Source: Burkholderiales bacterium UBA2463
GTDB lineage: Bacteria; Pseudomonadota; Gammaproteobacteria; Burkholderiales; Burkholderiaceae_A
Direction: 5' to 3'
NCBI GenBank assembly: GCA_002342295.1
Contig: DDPR01000012.1
Coordinates: 25,827-89,826 of the forward strand
Length of the DNA stretch: 64,000 bases
Shown here: one piece after another, positions 1 through 8,637 of the stretch
Numbering within the stretch: position 1 is the first letter of the stretch
Layout: the number at the start of each line of letters is the position of its first letter
Notes under the pieces: generated by a model
What the model saw: the letters and a program-made list of their open reading frames with translations, nothing else
Told to the model about the DNA's origin: nothing
Database searches by the model: none
Position numbers and translations under genes: made by a program

Positions 1-808
1 GAACAGTCGTCGCCACAGGCCTTTTCTCGGGCGAGTCCGCTCGATAAGGCCAGTAAACGAGCTTGAGCTCTCCAGTGTGGGTCTCCACAAGGGCCGATAG
101 GCTCTCGACCCAATCTCCGTCGTTACAGTAGAGAAGGCCGTCGATCTCTCGGATTTCCGCCTTGTGAATGTGACCGCAAACGACGCCGTCATAGCCTCTG
201 CGCCGCGCCTCAGCGACCAGTGCCTCCTCGAAGTCGGTGATGAAGTTCACCGCGTTTTTCACCTTCTGTTTGAGGTACTGAGAGAGGGACCAGTAAGACA
301 GGCCAAGACGATGGCGCAGTCGATTGAAATGGTTGTTCATGGCCAGAATCCAGGTGTAGGCAGCGTCCCCCAGGTGGGCCAACCACTTGGCGTGCTGAAC
401 CACGCCGTCAAACAAGTCGCCATGGGTCACCCACAGGCGTCTCCCGTCTTTCATGACGTGGACGGCCTCGTCAAGAATGTCGATGTCGCCGAAGGCCATG
501 CCAAGAAAGTTTCTGAGAACCTCGTCGTGGTTGCCCGCGATATAGGTGACTTTGGTGCCCTTTCGGGCCTTCCTCAATACCTTTTGGACGACGTCGTTGT
601 GAGACTGCTTCCAGTACCAGCTCTTTTTGAGCTGCCAGCCATCGATGATGTCACCCACGAGGTAGAGTTGATCGCTCTCGTTGTGCTTGAGAAAGTCGAG
701 GAGGTAGTCCGCCTTGCACCCCGGAGTGCCAAGGTGAATATCGGAGATCCAGATCGCCCGGTAGTGGAAGGAATCAGGGTCGACCTGCTGCATGTCGTTT
801 GCCGCCAT
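1..808 (-). CDS. UDP-2,3-diacylglucosamine diphosphatase-like metallophosphoesterase (partial, 3' end off window)
   Basis: Calcineurin-like metallophosphoesterase of the LpxH/YbbF type, which would remove UMP from UDP-2,3-diacylglucosamine in lipid A synthesis at the inner membrane face. The reverse strand reads IWISDIHLGTPG near the N-terminus, then GDIIDGW, GNHDE, THGDLFD and GHIHK, which are the ordered metal-binding motifs of the family. About 269 codons are visible and the family is usually 260-300 residues, so little is missing. The start at 808 gives MAANDMQQ; an in-frame ATG at 850 (MSCPRH) is possible, and neither has a strong Shine-Dalgarno sequence. It diverges from the tRNA-Val/thrS cluster. 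Substrate is inferred from family resemblance, since related YbbF-like phosphatases exist. Confidence 0.85.
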   Translation of the reverse strand, partial: MAANDMQQVDPDSFHYRAIWISDIHLGTPGCKADYLLDFLKHNESDQLYLVGDIIDGWQLKKSWYWKQSHNDVVQKVLRKARKGTKVTYIAGNHDEVLRNFLGMAFGDIDILDEAVHVMKDGRRLWVTHGDLFDGVVQHAKWLAHLGDAAYTWILAMNNHFNRLRHRLGLSYWSLSQYLKQKVKNAVNFITDFEEALVAEARRRGYDGVVCGHIHKAEIREIDGLLYCNDGDWVESLSALVETHTGELKLVYWPYRADSPEKRPVATTV

Positions 809-916
809 GGAGTTGTAGATTCCACTACCCAGATGACGAGGGCATGACATTGGGCACATCGGCTTTCAAATCCCCCGGGAAGCGGATAGACTGCTGCCCT
901 TACTCTTTGTAAGCGT

Positions 917-993
917 AGGCGCGTAGCTCAGCTGGTTAGAGCACCACCTTGACATGGTGGGGGTCGTTGGTTCGAGTCCAATCGCGCCTACCA
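917..993 (+). tRNA. tRNA-Val (anticodon GAC)
   Basis: Full cloverleaf. The acceptor stem AGGCGCG (917-923) pairs with CGCGCCT (983-989), followed by discriminator A990 and an encoded CCA (991-993). The anticodon stem CCACC/GGTGG encloses GAC at 951-953, and the T-loop TTCGAGT is present. The thrS start codon lies only six bases after the CCA, so tRNA and thrS are probably co-transcribed. Confidence 0.97.
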
Positions 994-999
994 CGGTTA

Positions 1000-2907
1000 A
1001 TGGTCCACATCACCCTCCCCGATCAGTCCGTTCGAACCTTCGACCACGCAGTGACGGTGGCCGAGGTCGCCGCGAGTATTGGCCCCGGATTGGCCAAGGC
1101 CGCGCTGGCCGGCCGAGTGAACGGCGAGCTCGTCGATGTGAGTCATCGGATCGAGGCCGATGCATCTTTGGCCATCGTGACTGACAAGGACGCAGACGGG
1201 CTCGAAGTCATTCGGCACTCAACCGCCCACCTGCTGGCCTACGCGGCCAAGTCCCTCTTTCCTGATCTGCAGGTCACGATCGGCCCCGTCATTGAAAACG
1301 GGTTCTATTACGACTTTTCCTACAAGCGACCCCTCACGCCAGAGGATCTCGAGGCCATCGAGGCCCGCATGCGTGAACTCGCGTCAAAGGACGAGGTGGT
1401 GTCCAGAGAACTATGGGACCGAGACGAGGCCGTTGAGCTCTTTAAAGGGATGGGAGAGCTCTACAAGGCAGAAATTATTGGTTCGATTCCGCAGGGCGAA
1501 CACATCTCGCTCTATCGCGAGGGAGGATTTGTCGACCTGTGTCGAGGCCCGCACGTCCCCTCCACGGGCAGGCTTAAGGTCTTCAAGCTTATGAAGGTTG
1601 CCGGAGCCTACTGGCGGGGCGATCATCGCAACGAGATGCTTCAGCGCGTCTACGGCACCGCCTGGGCGAGAAAGGAAGACCTCGACGCTTATCTCCACCA
1701 ACTCGAGGAGGCCGAAAAGCGCGACCATCGAAAACTGGGCAAGTCTCTAGACCTCTTTCATGTTCAGGAGAACGCACCCGGCCTCGTCTTCTGGCATCCC
1801 AAGGGCTGGACGATCTGGCAACAGGTGGAGCAATACCTACGCAGGGTCTATGTGGAGTCGGGCTATCTTGAGATTAAGTGCCCTCAGATTCTCGATCGCT
1901 CGCTCTGGGAGCGATCCGGCCACTGGGAGCACTACAAGGACAACATGTTTACGACCGCCTCGGAGAATCGGGAGTATGCGGTCAAGCCCATGAACTGTCC
2001 GGGCCACGTTCAGGTCTACAACAGCGGGCTTCGTAGCTATCGGGAACTTCCTCTGCGCTATGGGGAGTTCGGCTCCTGCCACCGGAATGAATCCTCTGGG
2101 AGTCTCCACGGATTGCTGCGCGTTCGAGGTTTTACGCAGGACGATGGGCATATTTTCTGTACCGAGGCGCAGATTCAGGATGAGGTCTTTGCCTTCACAC
2201 AAAAGCTGCTAGAGGTGTACAAAGATTTCGGGTTCTCTGACGTGATCTATCGGCTCTCCACGAGGCCGCTTAATCGCGTGGGCTCTGACGAGAGTTGGGA
2301 TGCCGCCGAACAGGCCCTCTCCGAGGCGCTCAATCGCACCGGGGTGAGCTGGGAACTCCTGCCTGGCGAGGGTGCCTTCTACGGCCCCAAAATTGAGTAC
2401 AGCCTAAAAGACTCGCTTGGTCGCATCTGGCAGTGCGGGACGATTCAGGTGGACTTCAACATGCCTGTGCGCCTCGGAGCGGAGTACGTGGCCGAGGACA
2501 ACAGTCGTCGCCACCCCGTCATGCTGCACAGGGCCATTGTGGGCTCGCTGGAGCGCTTTATTGGAATCCTCATCGAAAACCACGCTGGCGCCATGCCGAC
2601 CTGGCTCGCACCTGTTCAGGTGGCTGTGGCTTCCATTACCGAGGCGCAGTCTGGGTACGCTCAGGATGTTGCAAAAAGGTTGCACCGTCTGGGCTTTCGT
2701 TGCGAGGCCGACTTGCGCAACGACAAAATTTCCTTCAAAATCCGAGAGTTAAGCTTGCAAAAGATTCCTTTTATCTGCGTGGTTGGAGACAAAGAAAAGG
2801 GATCGGATCAGGTGGCTGTTCGAGCCCGAGGCGGAAACGATCTCGGCTCTATGTCATTGGACGCCTTTGTCGCGCTCTTACGCTCAGACGTTGAGCAGCG
2901 GCGTTAA
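1000..2907 (+). CDS. thrS: Threonyl-tRNA synthetase
   Basis: Class II synthetase (635 residues) that charges tRNA-Thr in the cytoplasm and edits mischarged serine. N-terminal TGS domain (about 1-60); editing domain with HSTAH near residue 73 and CRGPHVPSTG; catalytic core with MNCPGH at about 331 (Zn-binding Cys) and RGFTQDDGH; C-terminal anticodon-binding domain. The start MVHITLPDQS matches betaproteobacterial ThrS; upstream codons in this frame fall inside tRNA-Val and cannot be used. Only six bases separate the tRNA CCA from this ATG, so there is no room for a Shine-Dalgarno sequence outside the tRNA. First gene of the thrS-infC-rpmI-rplT-pheS-pheT-ihfA cluster. Confidence 0.97.
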   Translation: MVHITLPDQSVRTFDHAVTVAEVAASIGPGLAKAALAGRVNGELVDVSHRIEADASLAIVTDKDADGLEVIRHSTAHLLAYAAKSLFPDLQVTIGPVIENGFYYDFSYKRPLTPEDLEAIEARMRELASKDEVVSRELWDRDEAVELFKGMGELYKAEIIGSIPQGEHISLYREGGFVDLCRGPHVPSTGRLKVFKLMKVAGAYWRGDHRNEMLQRVYGTAWARKEDLDAYLHQLEEAEKRDHRKLGKSLDLFHVQENAPGLVFWHPKGWTIWQQVEQYLRRVYVESGYLEIKCPQILDRSLWERSGHWEHYKDNMFTTASENREYAVKPMNCPGHVQVYNSGLRSYRELPLRYGEFGSCHRNESSGSLHGLLRVRGFTQDDGHIFCTEAQIQDEVFAFTQKLLEVYKDFGFSDVIYRLSTRPLNRVGSDESWDAAEQALSEALNRTGVSWELLPGEGAFYGPKIEYSLKDSLGRIWQCGTIQVDFNMPVRLGAEYVAEDNSRRHPVMLHRAIVGSLERFIGILIENHAGAMPTWLAPVQVAVASITEAQSGYAQDVAKRLHRLGFRCEADLRNDKISFKIRELSLQKIPFICVVGDKEKGSDQVAVRARGGNDLGSMSLDAFVALLRSDVEQRR

Positions 2908-2943
2908 GGCGTCTTATTTTTTAACTGTTTGAAAGGCTGAATA

Positions 2944-3465
2944 ATCGCTACCGAGAAGACGCATCGAATCAATGGGGAAATCATCGCATCAGAGGTGCGG
3001 CTCATTGGAATAGATAACGAAGCACTGGGCATTGTGAAGTTAAGCGAGGCCATGCGCCTAGCAGAGGAGGGCGAGGTCGATCTGGTGGAGATTGCTCCCC
3101 AGGCCAGCCCGGTGGTCTGCAAGCTCATGGACTTCGGAAAGTTCAAGTACCAAGAGCAGAAGCGGGCTCACGATGCGCGTCTGAAGCAGAAAATTATTCA
3201 GGTTAAGGAAGTGAAGTTTCGTCCCGGAACGGACGATAACGATTACCAGGTGAAGCTGCGCAATCTCACGCGGTTTCTCGAGGAGGGTGATAAGGCCAAG
3301 ATCACCATCCGCTTTCGGGGGCGCGAAATGGCGCACCAGGAGTTTGGGATGCGAATGCTCGAGCGCATTCGTCTAGACCTCGAGGAGTTGGGCCAGGTTG
3401 AGCAGATGCCCAAGCTCGAGGGCCGACAGATGGTGATGGTGGTTGCACCGAAGAAGAAGAAGTAA
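2944..3465 (+). CDS. infC: Translation initiation factor IF-3 (AUC start)
   Basis: IF-3 binds the 30S subunit, checks the start codon and prevents premature 50S joining. The open frame from the first conventional start (GTG, 2995) lacks the N-terminal part; extending upstream gives IATEKTHRINGEIIASEVRL, the usual betaproteobacterial N-terminus. The only sensible start is ATC at 2944, with AAAGG about 8 bases upstream (2932-2936). That yields 173 residues, normal for IF-3. The C-terminal domain (KVIQVKEVKFRP-like segment, RGREMAHQEFG) and the lysine-rich tail are complete. A rare AUU/AUA/AUC start is the known device by which IF-3 represses its own translation. Followed by rpmI and rplT as in most bacteria. 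Confidence 0.95.
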   Translation: MATEKTHRINGEIIASEVRLIGIDNEALGIVKLSEAMRLAEEGEVDLVEIAPQASPVVCKLMDFGKFKYQEQKRAHDARLKQKIIQVKEVKFRPGTDDNDYQVKLRNLTRFLEEGDKAKITIRFRGREMAHQEFGMRMLERIRLDLEELGQVEQMPKLEGRQMVMVVAPKKKK

Positions 3466-3554
3466 GGTTGTTGTTGGAGAAGAAGCCGCTGGGGGTTTAA
3501 CAAAGTGGAGGCTCAGGTGCCGCCCACCCGCAGAGGCCAATCAAGGAGCAGAAA

Positions 3555-3752
3555 ATGCCCAAAATGAAGACCAAGAAAGCCGCCGCTAAGCGGTTTATGG
3601 CGCGGGGAAGTGGCTCGATTAAAAGAGCGCATGCCACCAAGCGCCATATCCTCACGAAGCGCACCACTAAAAACAAGCGTCAGCTGCGTGGCACGCTCAC
3701 TGTTCATCCTTCGGATGTTCAGCACGTGCGCGACATGATGCCCTACGCGTAA
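3555..3752 (+). CDS. rpmI: 50S ribosomal protein L35 (bL35)
   Basis: Small basic 65-residue ribosomal protein of the large subunit. It opens with MPKMKTKKAAAKRF and contains GSIKRAHATKRHIL, both typical of bL35. AAGGAG lies about 8 bases before the ATG. It sits 89 bases after infC and 12 bases before rplT, the standard IF3-L35-L20 operon. The infC-rpmI gap can form a short hairpin (GGTG/CACC around 3511-3525), which may be a leader element, but I do not recognise a known L20-binding site in it. Confidence 0.97.
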   Translation: MPKMKTKKAAAKRFMARGSGSIKRAHATKRHILTKRTTKNKRQLRGTLTVHPSDVQHVRDMMPYA

Positions 3753-3764
3753 AGGAGACCGAAC

Positions 3765-4124
3765 ATGCCTCGCGTAAAACGTGGTGTAACTGCTCGTGCC
3801 CGTCACAAGAAAATTCTCGCGCTCGCCAAAGGCTTTCGCGGAAGACGCAACAACGTCTTTCGAGTGGCCAAGCAGGCAGTCATGCGTGCGGGCCAGTATG
3901 CCTATCGTGATCGTCGAAATCGCAAACGCGTCTTTCGCGCGCTGTGGATCACGCGAATCAATGCGGCCTGTCGAGCCAATGATCTAACCTACAGCCGCTT
4001 CATCAACGGCCTGAAGAAAGCCAACATTGACATGGACCGGAAGGTGCTTGCAGACCTAGCCGTGCTCGACAAGGCTGCGTTTGCGGCCATTGTTGGCAAG
4101 GTAAAGGCTGCTCTGGCTGCCTGA
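3765..4124 (+). CDS. rplT: 50S ribosomal protein L20 (bL20)
   Basis: 119-residue early-assembly protein of the large subunit that binds 23S rRNA. The basic N-terminal tail MPRVKRGVTARARHKKIL and the globular part (LWITRINAACRANDLTYSRF) are characteristic and of usual length. AAGGAG precedes the ATG, and rpmI ends 12 bases upstream. In several bacteria L20 represses the rpmI-rplT part of this operon; whether it does so here is not shown by the sequence. Confidence 0.98.
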   Translation: MPRVKRGVTARARHKKILALAKGFRGRRNNVFRVAKQAVMRAGQYAYRDRRNRKRVFRALWITRINAACRANDLTYSRFINGLKKANIDMDRKVLADLAVLDKAAFAAIVGKVKAALAA

Positions 4125-4151
4125 TCCCGCCTCTGGCGCTCGCAGGGGCTT

Positions 4152-5171
4152 ATGTCTTCTCTTGATGAGCTCGTCTCGCAGGCCCATGCGGCCTTCGAGG
4201 CGGCGGCCGACCCGGTCTCGTTAGAGAACGCCAAGGCTCGTTTTCTTGGCAAATCTGGTCTGCTCACTGAGCAGCTCAAAGGCCTCGCCTCGCTTGACGC
4301 AGAGGCGAAGAGGACCCTTGGCGCCCAGGTGAACCTTGCCAAATCCAGGATCGAGACCCTTTTGAATGAGCGGCGCCAGGCGCTGGCTGACGCTCAGCTG
4401 GCTCAGCGTCTTGCAGCCGAGGCTATCGATGTGACGCTGCCTGGCCGGGGTCGGGGCATTGGAACCATCCATCCGGTGATTCGAACCTGGCAGCGTATCG
4501 AGGACATCTTCGCCTCGGTGGGGTTTGATGTGGCTGATGGCCCGGAGATTGAAACCGACTGGTTTAACTTCACGGCGCTCAATAACCCAGACAACCACCC
4601 CGCGCGTTCGATGCAGGACACCTTCTACCTCGACGCGAAAGACTCCTCCGGTCTATCCCTTTTGCTTCGAACCCATACAAGTCCAATGCAGGTGCGCTAC
4701 GCCCGCAGTCAGTCGACCATGCCGATTAAGGTCATTGCGCCTGGTCGTACCTATCGAGTCGACAGTGACGCCACGCATTCGCCCATGTTTCATCAGGTGG
4801 AGGGTCTATGGATTGGCTCTGATGTGAGCTTTGCAGACCTCAAGGGCCTCTATCACGATTTTCTCGCACGTTTTTTTGAGGACGCACGCCTCGATATTCG
4901 CTTTCGTCCCTCGTTTTTTCCGTTCACGGAGCCCTCGGCTGAGGTTGATCTGAGGTTCTCGAGCGGACCGCTTGCCGGACGATGGCTCGAGGTGTCGGGT
5001 GCAGGCCAGGTCCATCCGCAGGTCATCCAAAACTTTGGCCTCGATCCCGAGACACACATGGGATTCGCATTTGGAAGTGGCCTTGAGCGCCTCACCATGC
5101 TTCGGTACGGCATCTCAGACCTGCGACTTTTCTTCGACAACGATCTGCGCTTTTTGCGCCAGTTTGCTTAA
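4152..5171 (+). CDS. pheS: Phenylalanyl-tRNA synthetase alpha subunit
   Basis: Catalytic subunit (339 residues) of the heterotetrameric alpha2-beta2 enzyme that charges tRNA-Phe. N-terminal coiled-coil arm (about 1-90) followed by the class II catalytic domain with HPVIRTWQRIEDIF, FNFTALNNPDNHPARSMQDT, RTHTSPMQVR and FAFGSGLERLTMLRYGI. Length is typical for proteobacteria. It sits between rplT and pheT, with only eight bases before the pheT start. I found no pheM-like Phe-rich leader peptide with attenuator in the 27-base rplT-pheS gap, so regulation probably differs from E. coli. Confidence 0.98.
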   Translation: MSSLDELVSQAHAAFEAAADPVSLENAKARFLGKSGLLTEQLKGLASLDAEAKRTLGAQVNLAKSRIETLLNERRQALADAQLAQRLAAEAIDVTLPGRGRGIGTIHPVIRTWQRIEDIFASVGFDVADGPEIETDWFNFTALNNPDNHPARSMQDTFYLDAKDSSGLSLLLRTHTSPMQVRYARSQSTMPIKVIAPGRTYRVDSDATHSPMFHQVEGLWIGSDVSFADLKGLYHDFLARFFEDARLDIRFRPSFFPFTEPSAEVDLRFSSGPLAGRWLEVSGAGQVHPQVIQNFGLDPETHMGFAFGSGLERLTMLRYGISDLRLFFDNDLRFLRQFA

Positions 5172-5179
5172 GGCCCCTC

Positions 5180-7648
5180 ATGCGCGTTCCAGAGTCTTGG
5201 CTGCGAACCTGGGTGCCCGAGCACCTTATTGCTCGCCACTCGCTGGACGAGATCGCCAGCCGACTCACCATGGCGGGTCTTGAGGTTGAGGACATCGAGA
5301 GTCGAGCCCCCCCTTTTTCGCGTGTTGTTTTGGCGCGCATTCTTTCTGCCGAGCAACATCCGGATGCCGATCGTCTGCGCGTCTGCTCTGTGGACGTGGG
5401 AGAGGCCGCTCCCCTTCAGATTGTCTGTGGTGCGCCAAACGCGCGTGCAGGCATTCATGTGGCTTGTGCCTTGGATGGCGCTATCCTTCCGGGCGACTTC
5501 AAAATTAAGGCGACGAAGATGCGTGGCGTGGTCAGCCAGGGCATGCTCTGTTCAGCTAAAGAGCTCGGACTTTCCGAAGAGTCCGAGGGCATCTTAGAAC
5601 TCGACGCCTCAATCACTCAGCACGATGCGCTGGGTCTCAATGTTCGTGAGCTTTTGGGCCTTGACGAAAAGACCCTTGTGCTCAAGCTCACGCCCAACCG
5701 GGCAGACTGTCTCTCGTTGCAGGGTGTTGCTCGAGAGCTCTGTGCCTTGCTTGGGGAGCCCCTTGTGACTCACGATGCGCCCATCCTTGAGCCCTCGATC
5801 ACAGAGCGGGCGAGGGTGTCTCTGCATCGGGTCGATGATCAGCCCGCACTCTGTGGCCGGTTTGCTGCTCGCATCATTCGGGGGGTGAACGCTCGGGCCC
5901 AAACGCCCCGACACATTCAGGAGAAGTTGTTGCTCGCGGGGGTTCGACCCATCTCAGCGCTGGTGGACTTGTCCAATTTCATGATGCTGGACTACGGTCA
6001 GCCGACCCATGTGTTCGATCTTGGTCGCATTGAGGCCTCAGACGATGCGCACCTTTCTGTTCGTTGGGCCAGATCCGGTGAGTCGATCGAGCTTCTCAAT
6101 GGCCAGACAGTCGAACTGGACGAGCGAGTGGGCGTTGTGGCTGATGCGAAGGGCCCCCTGGCTATTGGGGGTGTTATGGGCGGCCTGCGATCGGCCGTCA
6201 GTGAGGAGACCCAAGACATCATCATTGAGTCCGCGTTTTGGTGGCCCGATGCCATTCGCGGACGCGCACAACGATACAAGCTCTCCAGCGATGCTGCCCA
6301 TCGATTTGAGCGCGGCGTAGACCCGGAGGACTGTGCTGAGCTCTTGGAGCGACTCACGGCCCACATCCTTGATGTCTGTGGGGGGCAGGCTGGCCCGATC
6401 ACCGATGTGCGGCTTGCCACTCCGGAGCGACGGCCCGTCGCTATGCGCAGGTCACGTTGCCAGAAGGTGCTGGGTCGGCCGTATTCCGATAGCGACATTC
6501 GACGCGTGTTTAAGACGCTTGGCATTGAGTTCACCGTGGGCGGTGACGACCCGGATCAGGTCTACACGATCTCGCCACCTTCCTTTCGGTTCGATATTGA
6601 GCGCGAAGAAGACCTCATTGAGGAAGTTGCTCGAATGGTGGGCTTTGACGCCATTCCCGCCCATGCACCTCGAGGTGAACTCGCCGTTCGGGTGCGTTCC
6701 GAGACAGAGCGTTCACCCCGACTGCTTCGGAGTCGATTGGTTGGCGCGGACTTCCATGAGGTGGTGACCTACAGCTTTATTGATGCGCAGATCGCAGCGG
6801 GGTTTGCAGAGGACTCCAGTCTGCTGCACCTTCTGAACCCGATTGCCTCACACATGTCCACCATGCGGCCCAGCCTCATCCCTGGACTGCTCGGCGTTCT
6901 CACGAGTAATTTGGCTCGCCAACAGGATCGCGTTCGACTCTTTGAGTTTGGTCGCATATTCGTTCGTGATGCTTCGGTGGTCGATGGGCCACTTACTGTG
7001 GCTGGAGTTGCTCAACCGCATATGTTGTCCGGCCTCGTTTATGGCTCTGAGTCTCCCGAGCAATGGGGTCTGGCCGCACGCGGAGTCGACTTCTTCGACC
7101 TCAAATTCGACCTCGAGGGCCTTCTTGCACCGTTGCCCCTGACCTGCGTGCGCCCCGGAAGGCCCAAGGCCTGGCTGCACCCCGGCCGCTCAGCAGATCT
7201 CTGGATCTCTGGCCAGTGCGTGGGTGTGCTCGGTGAAATCCATCCCCGACTCCAGCAGAGCCTTGAGTTGCCGAGGCCCGCTCTGGTTTTTGAGATGTCC
7301 TTGCAGGCAATCCTCAAACAAGGCCTCCCTCAGCTCTCGCCGGTGTCTCGTTTCCCCTCGGTGAGTCGCGATCTCGCCTTTGTGATGAACGCGGATGTGG
7401 CCTCAGGGGACGTACTGGCCAAGGTGCGCCGCTCAGCATCCTCAATAAAAAGAGGCCAACTCCTCAGAGAGGTGAGCGTTTTCGATGACTATCGGGGGGC
7501 TGGAATGGCCTCAGACGAGAAAAGTCTTGCCTTTAGATTCGTGCTGCAAGATACTGAAAAAACACTAGAAGATGCCGAAGTAGACTCACTCATACAGGCG
7601 TTTTCTAAGGTCATCATCGAAGAATTTAACGCCCGCCAAAGAGCCTAG
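5180..7648 (+). CDS. pheT: Phenylalanyl-tRNA synthetase beta subunit
   Basis: Structural, tRNA-binding and editing subunit (822 residues) of PheRS. Visible order: N-terminal MRVPESWLRTWVPEHL, tRNA-binding OB domain (about 40-150, with AEQHPDADRLRVCSVDVG), B3/B4 editing region (KLTPNRADCLSLQGVARELC), B5 region, catalytic-like core (MVGFDAIPAHAPRG), and C-terminal ferredoxin-fold anticodon-binding domain (PQLSPVSRFPSVSRDLAFVM). Complete, slightly longer than the roughly 795-residue E. coli protein. Translationally close to pheS and followed after 33 bases by ihfA, the usual proteobacterial order. Confidence 0.98.
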   Translation: MRVPESWLRTWVPEHLIARHSLDEIASRLTMAGLEVEDIESRAPPFSRVVLARILSAEQHPDADRLRVCSVDVGEAAPLQIVCGAPNARAGIHVACALDGAILPGDFKIKATKMRGVVSQGMLCSAKELGLSEESEGILELDASITQHDALGLNVRELLGLDEKTLVLKLTPNRADCLSLQGVARELCALLGEPLVTHDAPILEPSITERARVSLHRVDDQPALCGRFAARIIRGVNARAQTPRHIQEKLLLAGVRPISALVDLSNFMMLDYGQPTHVFDLGRIEASDDAHLSVRWARSGESIELLNGQTVELDERVGVVADAKGPLAIGGVMGGLRSAVSEETQDIIIESAFWWPDAIRGRAQRYKLSSDAAHRFERGVDPEDCAELLERLTAHILDVCGGQAGPITDVRLATPERRPVAMRRSRCQKVLGRPYSDSDIRRVFKTLGIEFTVGGDDPDQVYTISPPSFRFDIEREEDLIEEVARMVGFDAIPAHAPRGELAVRVRSETERSPRLLRSRLVGADFHEVVTYSFIDAQIAAGFAEDSSLLHLLNPIASHMSTMRPSLIPGLLGVLTSNLARQQDRVRLFEFGRIFVRDASVVDGPLTVAGVAQPHMLSGLVYGSESPEQWGLAARGVDFFDLKFDLEGLLAPLPLTCVRPGRPKAWLHPGRSADLWISGQCVGVLGEIHPRLQQSLELPRPALVFEMSLQAILKQGLPQLSPVSRFPSVSRDLAFVMNADVASGDVLAKVRRSASSIKRGQLLREVSVFDDYRGAGMASDEKSLAFRFVLQDTEKTLEDAEVDSLIQAFSKVIIEEFNARQRA

Positions 7649-7681
7649 CGGCGCTGGCGTTTTTGCTGTTCGGAGGAATTT

Positions 7682-8065
7682 GTGTTGCTCGATGCCCAAG
7701 ACCCTGATGTCTCCCCCGCCGACTCGCGCTCGGATTCGGCCGCAGACACGCTGACCAAGGCAGAGTTGGCTGAGATCCTCTTTGAGCGAATTGGCCTGAA
7801 TAAACGCGAGGCCAAGGACGTCGTGGACGCTTTTTTTACTGAGATTCGAGACGCCCTGGTGAAAGGCGAGACGGTTAAGCTTTCGGGCTTTGGAAACTTC
7901 CAACTCAGAGACAAGCCCCAGCGGCCTGGCCGTAACCCGAAGACGGGTGAGCCTGTGGCCATCTCTGCCCGTCGGGTGGTGACCTTCCATGCGAGCCAGA
8001 AGCTGAAAGCACATGTACAGGATCCCGCATTGCCGCTGGGTTCACTTCACGACGACGAGACCTAA
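7682..8065 (+). CDS. ihfA: Integration host factor alpha subunit
   Basis: DNA-bending nucleoid protein; with IhfB it makes sharp bends at specific sites and helps sigma-54 promoters, replication and recombination. The core LTKAELAEILFERIGLNKREAKDVV, the KLSGFGNFQLRDK strand and the arm RPGRNPKTGEPVAI identify it. The DNA-intercalating proline in RPGRNP is present. At 127 residues it is longer than E. coli IhfA (99) because of a roughly 23-residue N-terminal extension and a short C-terminal tail. Start is GTG at 7682, with GGAGG at 7672-7676. The partner ihfB is not in the window. Confidence 0.94.
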   Translation: MLLDAQDPDVSPADSRSDSAADTLTKAELAEILFERIGLNKREAKDVVDAFFTEIRDALVKGETVKLSGFGNFQLRDKPQRPGRNPKTGEPVAISARRVVTFHASQKLKAHVQDPALPLGSLHDDET

Positions 8066-8083
8066 ACGCGGCTGGTTGCTCGA

Positions 8084-8530
8084 ATGTCAAAGCCTGAGCT
8101 CCCACCCATTCCTGCTAAGCGCTATTTCACCATTGGAGAGGTCAGCGACCTCTGCCAGGTGAAGCCTCATGTACTTCGATACTGGGAACAAGAATTCAAC
8201 CAACTCAATCCCGTCAAGCGTCGTGGCAATAGGCGCTACTACCAGCATCATGAGGTGGTGCTGGTCAGACGGATTCGCGAACTTCTCTACGACGAGGGCT
8301 TTACGATTTCTGGTGCGCGCACGCGTCTGGGCGGAGGCCGTCCGAGGTCCTTAGAGGCGCCCGACCAAAACCCAGACATCGATGCCCACAGACCCGAGCA
8401 TCAGATGCTGGAGGCCCCGGCCCCCGAGGATGTCCTCGCGCCAGCACAACCGTGGACTGGTCCGAAAATAGCCCTCTCTCCGGGAGCCCGAGAGGAACTC
8501 GAGCGCATCATCTCCCTGCTCAAGCGCTAG
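8084..8530 (+). CDS. MerR-family transcriptional regulator (downstream of ihfA)
   Basis: 148-residue regulator with an N-terminal MerR winged helix-turn-helix (RYFTIGEVSDLCQVKPHVLRYW at about 13-34, then RRGNRRYY). The C-terminal half is Pro/Ala-rich and lacks the Cys cluster that would mark a metal or redox sensor. A MerR gene after ihfA is a conserved arrangement in beta- and gammaproteobacteria, and its target is not generally known. It starts 18 bases after ihfA, so probably belongs to the same transcript. tRNA-Pro follows 30 bases after its stop. Confidence 0.9.
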   Translation: MSKPELPPIPAKRYFTIGEVSDLCQVKPHVLRYWEQEFNQLNPVKRRGNRRYYQHHEVVLVRRIRELLYDEGFTISGARTRLGGGRPRSLEAPDQNPDIDAHRPEHQMLEAPAPEDVLAPAQPWTGPKIALSPGAREELERIISLLKR

Positions 8531-8559
8531 CTCGAAGCGGGTATACTCCGTGGCTTCGG

Positions 8560-8620
<61 letters not shown>

Positions 8621-8637
<17 letters not shown>

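Noticed and set aside
164..847. 227-codon open frame on the plus strand
   Set aside because: It is antisense to the metallophosphoesterase, whose minus-strand translation has all the family motifs.
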